This document shows positions 1 through 8,224 of a DNA stretch of 64,000 nt, in pieces. The stretch comes from Jannaschia sp. Os4 (GTDB lineage Bacteria > Pseudomonadota > Alphaproteobacteria > Rhodobacterales > Rhodobacteraceae): the NCBI RefSeq assembly GCF_016820245.1, contig NZ_JAFCAR010000001.1:310001-374000 (forward strand), in the 5' to 3' direction. A program made the position numbers and the translations under genes. The notes beneath the pieces are model-generated. The model saw only the letters and a program-made list of their open reading frames with translations. It was not told the origin of the DNA and did not search any database. The number at the start of each line of letters is the position of its first letter. Within the stretch, counting starts at the first letter, position 1.

Positions 1-1
1 G

Positions 2-1519
2 AAGGGCCTGAACTGCATCGGGAAGGACGGGAACGGCGGCCCCACGGTCGAGCCCTGCGGCGTCTGCGAGCCCTGCGTCGCCATCGCCGAGGGGCGCCAC
101 GTCGACGTGCAGGAGATGGACGCCGCCTCAAACACCGGCGTGGACGACGTGCGCGAGATCATCGAGGGCGTCCGCTACAGGGCGGCCAGCGCGCGCTATA
201 AGGTCTACATCGTGGACGAGGTGCACATGCTGTCCACCTCGGCCTTCAACGCGCTACTCAAGACGCTGGAGGAGCCGCCGGAGCACGTGAAGTTCATCTT
301 CGCCACCACCGAGATCCGGAAGGTGCCGGTCACCGTCCTGTCGCGCTGCCAGCGCTTCGACCTGCGCCGGATCGAGCCGGAGGTGATGATGGCGCACCTG
401 TCGTCCATCGCCGCCAAGGAGGACGCCACGGTGGACGACGCGGCCACGGCGCTCATCGCGCGGGCCGCCGAGGGCAGCGTGCGCGACGCGCTGTCGATCC
501 TCGACCAAGCCATCGCCATGTCGGGCGGGACGGTCGAGGCGGACGCGGTGCGCGACATGCTGGGGCTGGCGGACCGGGCGCGGGTGCTGGACCTGTTCGA
601 GGCGATCATGCGCGGGCAGGCGGCGGAGGCGCTGGAGGAGCTGGGGCGCCAGTACTCCGACGGGGCCGACCCGCTGGCCGTGCTGCGCGACCTCGCCGAA
701 ATCACGCACTGGGTCAGCGTGTTGCAGGTCACCCCCGACGCCGCCGACGACCCCACCGTGGCGCCGGAGGAGCGGGCGCGGGGGCAGGCCTTCGCGCAAG
801 GACTGCCCAAGCGGTCGCTGGCGCGGGCGTGGCAGATGCTGCTCAAGGCCTTGGAGGAGGTGGCGCAGGCGCCGACCCCGATGATGGCCGCCGAGATGGC
901 GGTGATCCGGCTGACCCACGTCGCCGACCTGCCCTCGCCCGACGACCTGATCCGCAAGCTGCGCGACGCGCCCGCGCCCACCGCCGCGGCGCCCGCCCCG
1001 ACGCCCGCGCCCTCCGGCGGCGGGGTGCGCGCGGTGGCGGGCGGCGGCGTGGTCTCGGCGCAGGGCGAGGCGCAGCAACAGGCGCTGGCCCGGTTCGGGA
1101 CGTGGGCGAGCGTGATGGAGCTGATCCGTGCGAACCGTGACATCCCGCTCCTGACGGCGGTCGAGCAGGGCGTCCGGCTCGCGGCCTACGCGCCCGGCCG
1201 GATCGAGTTCGAGCTGGCCCCCGGCGCGGCGGAGGATCTGCCTTCGCGACTGCAGCAGAGGCTCCAGACATGGACGGGGGCGCGCTGGGGCGTGTCGGTC
1301 GTGTCCGGCGGCGGCGCGCCCACGGTGGCCGAGGTGGCCTCGGCGGAGAGGGACGCGGTGGCGGCGGAGGCGATGGAGCACCCTCTGACGCAGGCGGTGA
1401 TGCAGGCGTTCCCGGGCGCCAAGGTCGTGGAGGTCCGCGCCCGCGCCGCGGAGGAGGCGCAGGCCGCCCTCGACGCCTTGGAGGAGGCCGAGGAGGTCGA
1501 CCCCTTCGAGGAGGACTGA
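2..1519 (+). CDS. dnaX: DNA polymerase III subunits gamma/tau, 5'-truncated
   Basis: Clamp-loader ATPase of the replicative polymerase. The window opens inside the gene, in the frame starting at base 2. Visible first is the zinc-binding cysteine cluster (the CGVCEPC core plus an upstream Cys), followed by the DnaX hallmark MDAASNTGVDDVR, the Walker B-like YIVDEVHMLS, and the sensor-1 segment with FIFATTE. The Walker A part lies outside the window. The C-terminal third is Ala/Pro-rich with an acidic tail, as in alphaproteobacterial tau. It converges on trcR, with a strong hairpin between the two genes. The dnaX identity is near certain; the true start is not in the window. Confidence 0.97.
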   Translation, partial: KGLNCIGKDGNGGPTVEPCGVCEPCVAIAEGRHVDVQEMDAASNTGVDDVREIIEGVRYRAASARYKVYIVDEVHMLSTSAFNALLKTLEEPPEHVKFIFATTEIRKVPVTVLSRCQRFDLRRIEPEVMMAHLSSIAAKEDATVDDAATALIARAAEGSVRDALSILDQAIAMSGGTVEADAVRDMLGLADRARVLDLFEAIMRGQAAEALEELGRQYSDGADPLAVLRDLAEITHWVSVLQVTPDAADDPTVAPEERARGQAFAQGLPKRSLARAWQMLLKALEEVAQAPTPMMAAEMAVIRLTHVADLPSPDDLIRKLRDAPAPTAAAPAPTPAPSGGGVRAVAGGGVVSAQGEAQQQALARFGTWASVMELIRANRDIPLLTAVEQGVRLAAYAPGRIEFELAPGAAEDLPSRLQQRLQTWTGARWGVSVVSGGGAPTVAEVASAERDAVAAEAMEHPLTQAVMQAFPGAKVVEVRARAAEEAQAALDALEEAEEVDPFEED

Positions 1520-1520
1520 C

Positions 1521-1546
1521 GGCGCGGCGGAGCGGTCCGCCGCGCC
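1521..1546. terminator. Hairpin between convergent dnaX and trcR
   Basis: A perfect 11-bp inverted repeat (GGCGCGGCGGA / TCCGCCGCGCC) with a 4-nt loop lies immediately after the dnaX stop and just before the trcR stop. No T-tract follows on either strand, so it is probably a bidirectional, GC-rich terminator or transcript-end stabiliser rather than a canonical intrinsic terminator. Confidence 0.6.
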
Positions 1547-1552
1547 CCCGCC

Positions 1553-2308
1553 TCACTTGTCGTCGTCGTCCTCGTCCGCCCCTTCGGGCAGGTTGAAGAA
1601 GCTGTCCGCGTCGCGGCCCGCCAGCGACGGCTCCTTCTCGTCCTCGTCGTCGCCCCCGGTCAGGGAGAACGTCTCCAGCCCGGCCATGGCGGCGGGGATG
1701 CGCGGCTCGGTGTCCATGCCGAGGGACTGCTCGGTCGAGACGAGCTTGCGGCGCTCGTCGTCCGACATCGCGCCGCCCTCCTTGGCGGCCTTCGCGGCGG
1801 CCTTCTGCACGGCGGCGTCCAGCTCGGACTGCTTGCACAGGCCCAAGGCGACGGGATCGACCGGCTCGAGGTTCTGGATGTTCCAGTGCGTGCGCTCGCG
1901 GATCGACTGGATCGTGGGCTTGGTGGTGCCGACCAGCTTGGAGATCTGCGCGTCGGCCAGCTCGGGGTGGAACTTCACCAGCCACAGGATCGCCGCCGGG
2001 CGGTCCTGCCGCTTGGACAGGGGCGTGTAGCGTGGGCCGCGGCGCTTCTCCTCGCCCACGGCGGCGGCGTTGAACTTCAGCTTCAGCTTGTGGAGCGGGT
2101 CCTTCTCGGCCGCCTCGATCTCCTCCCGGGTCAGCTGGTTGTTGGCGACCGGGTCGAAGCCGCGCACCCCCACGGCCACGTCGCCGTCCGCGATGCCCTG
2201 CACCTCCAGCTCGTGCAGGCCGCAGAAGTCGCCCACCTGCTTGAAGGTCAGCGTGGTGTTGTCGACCAGCCAGACGGCGGTGGCCTTGGCGTGAAGCGGC
2301 TTGTTCAT
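1553..2308 (-). CDS. trcR: DUF1013 family, TrcR-like cell-cycle transcriptional regulator
   Basis: The protein has 251 residues and matches the DUF1013 family that is annotated as the cell-cycle regulator TrcR in Caulobacter and Rhodobacterales. The N-terminus (MNKPLHAKATAVWLVDNT) and the central segment with LSKRQDRPAAILWLVKFHPEL are family hallmarks. Residues about 95-145 look like a helix-turn-helix (ISKLVGTTKPTIQSIRER). The C-terminus is strongly acidic (DEDDDDK). It is divergent from the RNase T2 gene. The family assignment is strong; its targets in this organism cannot be inferred from sequence. Confidence 0.88.
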   Translation of the reverse strand: MNKPLHAKATAVWLVDNTTLTFKQVGDFCGLHELEVQGIADGDVAVGVRGFDPVANNQLTREEIEAAEKDPLHKLKLKFNAAAVGEEKRRGPRYTPLSKRQDRPAAILWLVKFHPELADAQISKLVGTTKPTIQSIRERTHWNIQNLEPVDPVALGLCKQSELDAAVQKAAAKAAKEGGAMSDDERRKLVSTEQSLGMDTEPRIPAAMAGLETFSLTGGDDEDEKEPSLAGRDADSFFNLPEGADEDDDDK

Positions 2309-2436
2309 GGCGGGGCCTCCTGGGCGTCGGGCAAATCTCTCTCATGCGCCGTCTCCGGCGGCAGGCGGGGCCTGCGGGTTCTCGCTGTCGGGGAACTTGG
2401 GTGGCATATAGGCCCACGACGACCGGAGGGGAAGCC

Positions 2437-3069
2437 ATGAGACGAGTGCTGGGCCTTATCGCGCTGCTGGCCGCGCCCGCCTTCGCCGAGGGCGAGGCGG
2501 CGGGAGAGTTCGACTACTACGTGCTCGCGCTCTCGTGGACGCCGACGTGGTGCGCGTTGGAGGGGGACGCGCGCCGCTCGCCCGACTGCGCCGACGGGGC
2601 CGACCGGACGTGGACGCTGCACGGCCTCTGGCCGCAGGGGGAGGTCGGCTGGCCGTCCTACTGCCGCACCCCCCACCGCGAGGCGACGCGCGGCGAGACG
2701 GGCGCGATGGCCGACGTGATGGGCTCGTCTGGGCTGGCGTGGCACCAGTGGAAGAAGCACGGGCGCTGCTCGGGGCTGACGGCGGCGGACTACTTCGCCC
2801 TGACGCGCCTCGCGTGGGACCGCGTGGAGAGGCCCGAGGCGCTAGAGGCGCTCGACCGCCCCGTCACCCTGCCCGCCCGCGTGGTCGAGGAGGCGTTCCT
2901 GCAGGCCAACCCGCGGCTCTCGGCGGACGGGGTGACCGTGACCTGCCGCGACCGGCGCATCCAAGAGGTGCGGGTCTGCCTGACGCGCGACCTGGAGCCG
3001 CGGGACTGCGGGCGCGACGTGGTCCGCGACTGCGCGATGCGCGACGCGCTGCTCGACCCGGCGCGCTAG
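2437..3069 (+). CDS. Secreted ribonuclease T2 family protein
   Basis: A predicted periplasmic or secreted RNase T2 of 210 residues. The ATG at 2437 was chosen because a good Shine-Dalgarno (GGAGGGG) precedes it and it gives a clean signal peptide (MRRVLGLIALLAAPAFA). A longer in-frame extension would bury that signal. Catalytic segment CAS I is seen as HGLWPQ (His62) and CAS II as HQWKKHGRC (103-111, His108); Gln in place of Glu in CAS II is tolerated in the family. Several Cys residues probably form disulfides. The stop overlaps the stop of the convergent EAL gene in a shared CTAG. Confidence 0.9.
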   Translation: MRRVLGLIALLAAPAFAEGEAAGEFDYYVLALSWTPTWCALEGDARRSPDCADGADRTWTLHGLWPQGEVGWPSYCRTPHREATRGETGAMADVMGSSGLAWHQWKKHGRCSGLTAADYFALTRLAWDRVERPEALEALDRPVTLPARVVEEAFLQANPRLSADGVTVTCRDRRIQEVRVCLTRDLEPRDCGRDVVRDCAMRDALLDPAR

Positions 3070-3977
3070 GCCTCCAGCCGCTCGCCGATCCGCGCGGCCC
3101 AGTCGTCGACGGGGCCGGGCCGCCCGTGGAGGTAGCCCTGCTGCAGCACGATGCCCGCCGCCCGGATGCGGTCGCGCTCGTCCTCGGCCTCGATGCCCTC
3201 GGCGATCACGTCGAAGGAGAGGTCCTCGCTGAGCCCCACGAGCGCCTTGAGGATCCCCACGTCCCGGCCCGCGCCGATCCCCTGCACGAAGCGGCGGTCG
3301 AGCTTCACGAAGTCCACCGGGTAGGTCTGGAGCCGCTCGAGGTTCGACAGCCCCGTGCCGAAGTCGTCCAGCGCGAAGCGCACCCCCCGCTCGCGCAGCG
3401 CGTCGATCAGGCGCGCGGTCCGGTCGGGGTGGGAGATCGTCGCGCCCTCGGTGATCTCGAACACGATCCGGTCGGGGGCCAAGGCGCCGAGGAGGTCGTC
3501 CATCCACGCGGCATCCGTGGCCGAGCGGTCGAGGAACTGGGACGACAGGTTGAACGCGCAGAACAGCCCCGCGTCGGTGAAGGGGCGCGCGGTCGCGCCG
3601 GCCCGGTCCATCGGGGGCGTGCCGCCGTCGGCGTAGCTCCGGGTGATCTGCGTGAGGAACGTCTCCGGCAGGCCGATCGAGCCGTCCGCCCGGAGCCAGC
3701 GCGACAGCGCCTCGACGCCGATCATCCGCCCGGTCTCGACGTTCCAGATCGGCTGCACGTGGTAGGCGAACTCGCCGCCCGTCATGGCGGAGCGGACCGT
3801 CGCGGCGTCGGGCAGGTCGGCCTCGGAGAGCGGGCGGTGCCCGTCGCGCAGCGAGGGCTGCGGGGCGAGGGCGGCGGCGGGGCGCGGGCCGCCGGCCCCC
3901 TCCGCGCGACGCCCGAAGCGCATGCCGACGCCGAACGCCGCGAGCGCCACGACGATGCCCACCACCACCTCGACCAT
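3066..3977 (-). CDS. Membrane-anchored EAL-domain cyclic-di-GMP phosphodiesterase
   Basis: A protein of 303 residues with one N-terminal membrane segment (about 2-19), then a low-complexity linker and an EAL domain (about 65-295). The residues needed for c-di-GMP hydrolysis are present: the EAL motif at 89-91, Asn143, Glu174, DDFGTG at 204-209, Lys225 (VKLD), Glu260 (AEG) and QGYL near 280. It is therefore likely to be an active phosphodiesterase rather than a degenerate receptor. No GGDEF domain is attached. The gene stands alone between the convergent RNase T2 gene and recR. Confidence 0.9.
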   Translation of the reverse strand: MVEVVVGIVVALAAFGVGMRFGRRAEGAGGPRPAAALAPQPSLRDGHRPLSEADLPDAATVRSAMTGGEFAYHVQPIWNVETGRMIGVEALSRWLRADGSIGLPETFLTQITRSYADGGTPPMDRAGATARPFTDAGLFCAFNLSSQFLDRSATDAAWMDDLLGALAPDRIVFEITEGATISHPDRTARLIDALRERGVRFALDDFGTGLSNLERLQTYPVDFVKLDRRFVQGIGAGRDVGILKALVGLSEDLSFDVIAEGIEAEDERDRIRAAGIVLQQGYLHGRPGPVDDWAARIGERLEA

Positions 3978-4013
3978 GATCCGTTCCCTTCCTCCGGGAC
4001 CGGCGCGCGCGAC

Positions 4014-4610
4014 CTAGAGCGGGCGACGCGACGACAGGGCCGCCCTCAGCGTCCCGTCGTCGAGATAGTCCAACTCTCCGCCCATCGGGACGCCCTGCGC
4101 CAGTCCGCTGACCGCAACCCCTAGATCGGCCAGTTCGCCGGCAAGGTAATGGGCGGTCGTCTGCCCGTCCACAGTCGCATTGAGCGCAAGGATGACCTCG
4201 GTGACCCCCTCCGCCGCGATCCGGTCGCGCAGCCGCGGCAGGCCGAGATCCTCGGGGCCGACGTCGTCCAGCGGCGACAGCGTCCCGCCCAGCACGTGGT
4301 ACCGGCCTTGGAACACCTGCGCCTTCTCCATGGCCCAGAGATCGCCCACGTCCTCGACCACGCAGATCTGCCCGTTCGCGCGCTTGTTGCTGTCGCAGAT
4401 CGAGCAGACGTCGGACGTGGAGAGGTTGCCGCAGTTGAGGCAGGTCCGCACGTCGCGCGCGACCTGTCCCATCATCTGCGCGAGGGGCCGCATCTGCGCG
4501 TCCCGCTTGGTCAGCAGGTGCAGCACGGCGCGGCGCGCCGAGCGCGGCCCGAGGCCCGGCAGACGGGCCATGAGGTCGATCAGCGCCTCGATGTCACGGG
4601 TGGTGTCCAT
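4014..4610 (-). CDS. recR: Recombination mediator protein RecR
   Basis: Helps RecFOR load RecA on gapped DNA. The start at 4610 ([10 protein letters not shown]) gives 198 residues, the usual RecR length; the frame extends 12 codons upstream without family similarity. Visible are the helix-hairpin-helix ([17 protein letters not shown]), the four-cysteine zinc finger ([16 protein letters not shown]) and a Toprim domain with [12 protein letters not shown] and [17 protein letters not shown]. It follows ybaB by 60 bp on the same strand, the classic ybaB-recR arrangement, here separated from dnaX by four genes' worth of sequence. Confidence 0.97.
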   Translation of the reverse strand: MDTTRDIEALIDLMARLPGLGPRSARRAVLHLLTKRDAQMRPLAQMMGQVARDVRTCLNCGNLSTSDVCSICDSNKRANGQICVVEDVGDLWAMEKAQVFQGRYHVLGGTLSPLDDVGPEDLGLPRLRDRIAAEGVTEVILALNATVDGQTTAHYLAGELADLGVAVSGLAQGVPMGGELDYLDDGTLRAALSSRRPL

Positions 4611-4670
4611 GCCCTGATATATGGGGCCGGACGTCCCCGACCCCAAGGTCTGGGGGGCGCCGAATCGCCC

Positions 4671-5024
4671 TCAGAAAGGCAGCTTCATCCCCGCCGGCAG
4701 GCCCAGCCCCTCGGTCACCTCGGCCATCTTCGCTTGGGCCGTTTCTGAGGCCTTCGCCTGCGCGTCCTTGATCGCGGCGAGGATGAGGTCCTCGACCATC
4801 TCCTTTTCGGACGGGTCGAAGATCGAGGGGTCGATGTCGAGGGCGGTCAGCTCGCCCTTGGCGGTGGCGGTCGCCTTCACGAGGCCCGCGCCGGATTCGC
4901 CCGTCACCATCGTCGAGCCGAGGCTCTCCTGGACCTCGGCCATGCGGGCCTGCATCTCCTGGGCCTTCTTCATCATCCCGGCCATGTCGCCGAGCCCGCC
5001 GAGGCCACCAAGTCCCTTGAGCAT
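4671..5024 (-). CDS. ybaB: YbaB/EbfC family nucleoid-associated protein
   Basis: A small DNA-binding protein of 117 residues. The Gly-rich N-terminus (MLKGLGGLGGLGDMAGMM), the coiled region KKAQEMQARMAEVQESL and the C-terminal EKEMVEDLILAAIKDAQAK are characteristic of the family. The ATG at 5024 fits the family length; the open frame continues far upstream only because of the high GC. It is the first gene of the ybaB-recR pair. Confidence 0.94.
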   Translation of the reverse strand: MLKGLGGLGGLGDMAGMMKKAQEMQARMAEVQESLGSTMVTGESGAGLVKATATAKGELTALDIDPSIFDPSEKEMVEDLILAAIKDAQAKASETAQAKMAEVTEGLGLPAGMKLPF

Positions 5025-5110
5025 GTCGCGTCTCCCGTGAGGTCGGGATGCAGGTAGGGCGGCGGGGGGGCGGGGGGCAACCCCGCCTCGCGCCGGGAGC
5101 GGGCGGCGCG

Positions 5111-5593
5111 TCAGTCGCGCGCGCCGTTCGCGCCGATGAACCACGCGTCCTTGTCGACCTCGCGGCTCACCTCGGTCAGCAGGTCCTCGACGTCCGGGTC
5201 GCCCGCCTCGTCGGCGGCCTCGATCCCCTCGCGGATCAGCTTGCCGTGGTGCTTGAACCGCTTCACCAGCTCGTCGATGTGGGCCTGCAGGTCCGTGAGC
5301 TCCTGCGGATAGGGCTCCAAGGTCGAGTTCTGCGCGGCCGCCTGCAGCGTGCCCTTGGCGTGGCCGCCCATGATCGCGATGCGCTCGGCCATGAGGTCGG
5401 AATGCTCGCGGAGGCGGTCGGCCACCTCGTCCAGCAACTCGTGCACGCCGATGTAGCCGCGGCCCCGCAGGTTCCAGTGCGCCTGCTTCACCGCGAGGGT
5501 GAGGTCGGTCGAGTCGGCGAGGCGGGCGTTGAGCAGGTCGCACATCTGCTGCTGCGTCTGCTCGTCTAGGCCGGATACGAAGCTCTCGGGCAT
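5111..5593 (-). CDS. dps: Dps family DNA-protection/ferritin-like protein
   Basis: An iron-storing, DNA-protecting dodecameric protein of 160 residues, chosen from the start at 5593 (MPESFVSGLD), which has the Shine-Dalgarno GGAG 6-9 nt upstream. The ferroxidase ligands of Dps are all present with the right spacing: His39 (QAHWN), His51 and Asp55 (HELLDEVAD), Asp66 and Glu70 (HSDLMAE). An upstream in-frame ATG at 5665 would overlap the neighbouring gene and adds an unrelated extension. It is probably expressed on its own under stress; no operator was recognised. Confidence 0.92.
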   Translation of the reverse strand: MPESFVSGLDEQTQQQMCDLLNARLADSTDLTLAVKQAHWNLRGRGYIGVHELLDEVADRLREHSDLMAERIAIMGGHAKGTLQAAAQNSTLEPYPQELTDLQAHIDELVKRFKHHGKLIREGIEAADEAGDPDVEDLLTEVSREVDKDAWFIGANGARD

Positions 5594-5657
5594 GGGGGTC
5601 TCCTTCGGTGTCGTGCCGGGGGCAACGTCGCGGAAGCGATTCGGGTTTCGCGCCGCG

Positions 5658-6446
5658 TCAGCCACCGCGGCAGCCCTCGATCTCCACGGCCCCGCTGCCG
5701 CCGATCACGGTGATGCGGACGCGGCGCCGGTCCACCGCGATCCCCCTGTCGCCGCCCATCACCTCCGACGTCGCCACGAGCGCCCCGCCCTCGCGGCGCA
5801 CCTCGGCGTCCGTGACCCAGAGCGACGGGTCGTCCAGCTCGAACACCACCGTCTCGGGCCCGCCGAGGGGCGGCAGGTCGAGGCGCCCGGTCAGCGCGAT
5901 CCCCGCCTCGGTGGGGCGCAGCGTGCAGGTCGCGCGGGCGCGCGACGGGCGGGGACGATCGGCCAGCGCGGCGCGGATCTCCGGATCGGGCGCGCCGCCC
6001 TTCGGTAGGCGTCCCGACACGTCCAGCCGCACCGGTACGCAGATCTCGGCGCAGACCCCGAGGTCCAGACGGCCCCGCAGGTCGACGTCCCGCGCCGACC
6101 GTCCGACGCGGATCACCAAGGGGAGTACGAAGTCCTCCGTGTAGCCGAGCGACATCGCGCCTTGGGAGCGGAACACCGACGGCGTCGGCCAGCGGGCCTC
6201 CACCGCGGCGGCGTTGCGGGAGCGGCGCCAGTCCATGCGCGGCGCGATCCCGAGCTCGCCCGCGCGCCGCCAGTAGGTCTTCCACCCCGGCTTCAGCCGC
6301 ACCCGGAGGCCCGCGACGTGGGTGCCGCGGCTCTCGCGCCAGCCGGGCATCACCTCGATGGAGATCAGCCCCGACGGATCGGAGACGGGCTGCGCGGACG
6401 CGGGCGGCGACAGGACGAGGCAGAGGAACAGGAGGAGGGCACGCAT
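5658..6446 (-). CDS. Periplasmic DsbD N-terminal-like domain protein
   Basis: A protein of 262 residues with a clear signal peptide (MRALLLFLCLVLSPPASA). The mature part resembles the N-terminal domain of the thiol:disulfide interchange protein DsbD: GWKTYWR near residue 55, and the GVCAEICVP segment with a Cys-x3-Cys pair that corresponds to the redox-active pair of DsbD-alpha. The membrane and thioredoxin domains of full DsbD are absent, so it is a stand-alone version, as is common in Rhodobacteraceae. Its partner is not encoded nearby. Confidence 0.82.
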   Translation of the reverse strand: MRALLLFLCLVLSPPASAQPVSDPSGLISIEVMPGWRESRGTHVAGLRVRLKPGWKTYWRRAGELGIAPRMDWRRSRNAAAVEARWPTPSVFRSQGAMSLGYTEDFVLPLVIRVGRSARDVDLRGRLDLGVCAEICVPVRLDVSGRLPKGGAPDPEIRAALADRPRPSRARATCTLRPTEAGIALTGRLDLPPLGGPETVVFELDDPSLWVTDAEVRREGGALVATSEVMGGDRGIAVDRRRVRITVIGGSGAVEIEGCRGG

Positions 6447-6565
6447 CCGGCCGCGATACCGGCTCGGGGCACGGGGGGGAACTCACGATGACGGCACGTC
6501 GCGAGACCCGCCCCGCAGGCCGCCGCAGGCGCGATCCCGCCCGTCATCCAAAAACGACGATTGAA

Positions 6566-6583
6566 TGTCAGGTTAAGTTGACA
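6566..6583. promoter_or_regulatory. Inverted repeat in the AT-rich leader of yqgE
   Basis: TGTCA-N8-TGACA forms an 18-bp dyad in one of the few AT-rich patches here, 13-30 bp upstream of the yqgE start and inside the promoter region shared with the divergent DsbD-like gene. It could be an operator. No known factor was matched. Confidence 0.35.
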
Positions 6584-6595
6584 TATGGTGCAGTC

Positions 6596-7171
6596 ATGGA
6601 TTTCACCTACGGACACCAAAGACTTACGGGCCGCCTCCTGATCGCCATGCCCGGTGTGCAGGACGTCGCCTTCCGGAGGTCCGTCGTCATGATCTGCGCG
6701 CACAGCCCGCATGGCGCGATGGGCCTCGTGGTCAACCGGCCCGCGCCGGACATGACGCTCCGGCGCCTCCTCCTCGAGCTCGGGCGCCGCTCCGACCGGA
6801 CGCCGTTCGGCCACCGGGTCCATGCCGGCGGCCCCGTCCAGGTGGAGCGGGCCTTCGTGCTGCACGGACCCGACCACGATGAGGGGGCGGAGACGCTCAA
6901 GGTGTCTGACGACTTCTACATGACCTCCTCGCGCAGCATCCTGAGCGAGGTGGCCGAGGGGCGCGGCCCCGTCGATCCGCTGATCGCGATGGGGTATTCC
7001 GGGTGGGGGCCGCAGCAGCTCGAGGACGAGCTGGCGCGCAACGTCTGGTTCGTCGCCGACGCCACCCCCGGCGTGGTCCTCGGCGGGTCGGACGCCGCCA
7101 AGTGGGAAGGCGCGCTGGCACAGGCCGGGATCGGCGCGGCCCAGCTCTCCGGGGTGGCGGGCCACGCCTAG
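6596..7171 (+). CDS. YqgE/AlgH family protein
   Basis: A protein of 191 residues. The ATG at 6596 (MDFTYGHQRLTGRLLIAMP) matches the usual family start; 36 further in-frame codons upstream run through the promoter region and are not family-like. Family signatures are GRLLIAMPG, VMICAHSPHGAMGLVVNRP, HAGGPV and the GYSGWGPQQLEDEL segment. The function is unknown in general, although a link to alginate regulation gave the name. Its stop shares a CTAG with the convergent Sua5 gene. Confidence 0.93.
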   Translation: MDFTYGHQRLTGRLLIAMPGVQDVAFRRSVVMICAHSPHGAMGLVVNRPAPDMTLRRLLLELGRRSDRTPFGHRVHAGGPVQVERAFVLHGPDHDEGAETLKVSDDFYMTSSRSILSEVAEGRGPVDPLIAMGYSGWGPQQLEDELARNVWFVADATPGVVLGGSDAAKWEGALAQAGIGAAQLSGVAGHA

Positions 7172-8142
7172 CCGCGCGGCGCGGCGGCCCGGCGCAGCCG
7201 ATCGTTGACCGCGCGTCCCAACCCTTCCTCCGGGACCGGCGCGACGTCGATCCGCGACAGCCCCCGCGCGGTCGCGATGTCGTCCGCCGCGCGCAGCGCC
7301 GCGAACAGCCGCGCCGCCGCCTCCACCGGATCGCCCGCCTCCGACAACAGGACGTCCGCCTGCGCCGTGCCGTATCCGACGAAGACCGCGTCCGGCGCCC
7401 GGACCGCCACACCCAAGCGGACGGCGGCCTTCGGGGCGTAGTGGCTTCCCATCTGGCCGGGGGCCGCGACGCGACCGGGCGTGGTGTCGCGCTCGAGGGG
7501 GTGGCCGAGCGCCGCTTCCACCTCCTCCGCCGCCAGCCCCCCCTCGCGCAGGAGCGTGGGCGGATGGACCCGAAGGATGGTCGATTCGATCCCCACGGCA
7601 CAGGGCCCGCCATCCAGCACCGCGTCGATCCGGTCGCCGAGCCCGTCGAGCACGTGCGCCGCGGTGGTGGGCGAGACCCGGCCGGACGGGTTGGCTGACG
7701 GCGCGGCGAGGGGCACCCCGACCGCGCGGATCACGTCGCGGGCGATCCCGTCGGGGCACCGCACGGCGACGGTGGGCAGGCCGGCGGTCACGGCCTGCGC
7801 GAGGCCCCGGCGCGCGGGCAGCACGAGGGTCAGGGGGCCGGGCCAGAAGCGATCCATCAGACCGCGCGCGACCGCGTCGACCTCGGCGACCTCGGCGACC
7901 TCGGCCGCCATGGCAGCGTCCGCGACGTGGACGATCAGCGGGTTGAAGGACGGGCGCCCCTTGGCGGCGTAGATGCGGGCCACGGCGTCCGGGTCGTCCG
8001 CGCGGGCGGCGAGGCCGTAGACCGTCTCGGTGGGCAACGCGACGAGGCCGCCGCCCCGCAGCACGCGCGCCGCCTCTGCGACGCCGTCCGGGTCCGCGGC
8101 GAGCCGCCGCGCCCGCCCGTGACGTGGTGTCCGAGTTGTCAC
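7168..8142 (-). CDS. sua5: L-threonylcarbamoyladenylate synthase (Sua5/YciO/YrdC)
   Basis: Makes threonylcarbamoyl-AMP for the universal t6A37 tRNA modification. I chose the GTG at 8142, giving 324 residues (VTTRTPRHGRARR...), the normal length of the two-domain Sua5 form. An ATG at 8226 would overlap the divergent acyl-CoA dehydrogenase start and add an unrelated 28-residue extension. Visible are the YrdC-domain motifs LVALPTETVYGLAA, KGRPSFNPLIVHV and VPLAAPSANPSGRVSPT, then the linker with PGQMGSHYAPK and the C-terminal Sua5 domain. Confidence 0.92.
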   Translation of the reverse strand: MTTRTPRHGRARRLAADPDGVAEAARVLRGGGLVALPTETVYGLAARADDPDAVARIYAAKGRPSFNPLIVHVADAAMAAEVAEVAEVDAVARGLMDRFWPGPLTLVLPARRGLAQAVTAGLPTVAVRCPDGIARDVIRAVGVPLAAPSANPSGRVSPTTAAHVLDGLGDRIDAVLDGGPCAVGIESTILRVHPPTLLREGGLAAEEVEAALGHPLERDTTPGRVAAPGQMGSHYAPKAAVRLGVAVRAPDAVFVGYGTAQADVLLSEAGDPVEAAARLFAALRAADDIATARGLSRIDVAPVPEEGLGRAVNDRLRRAAAPRG

Positions 8143-8224
8143 GCCTGCGCCCCCGCCCCTAGCATGCACGCGAGTTACGCCGTGCGGGCCATCGCCCGCA
8201 ACGCCCCCAGTTCCGAGGTCCGCC

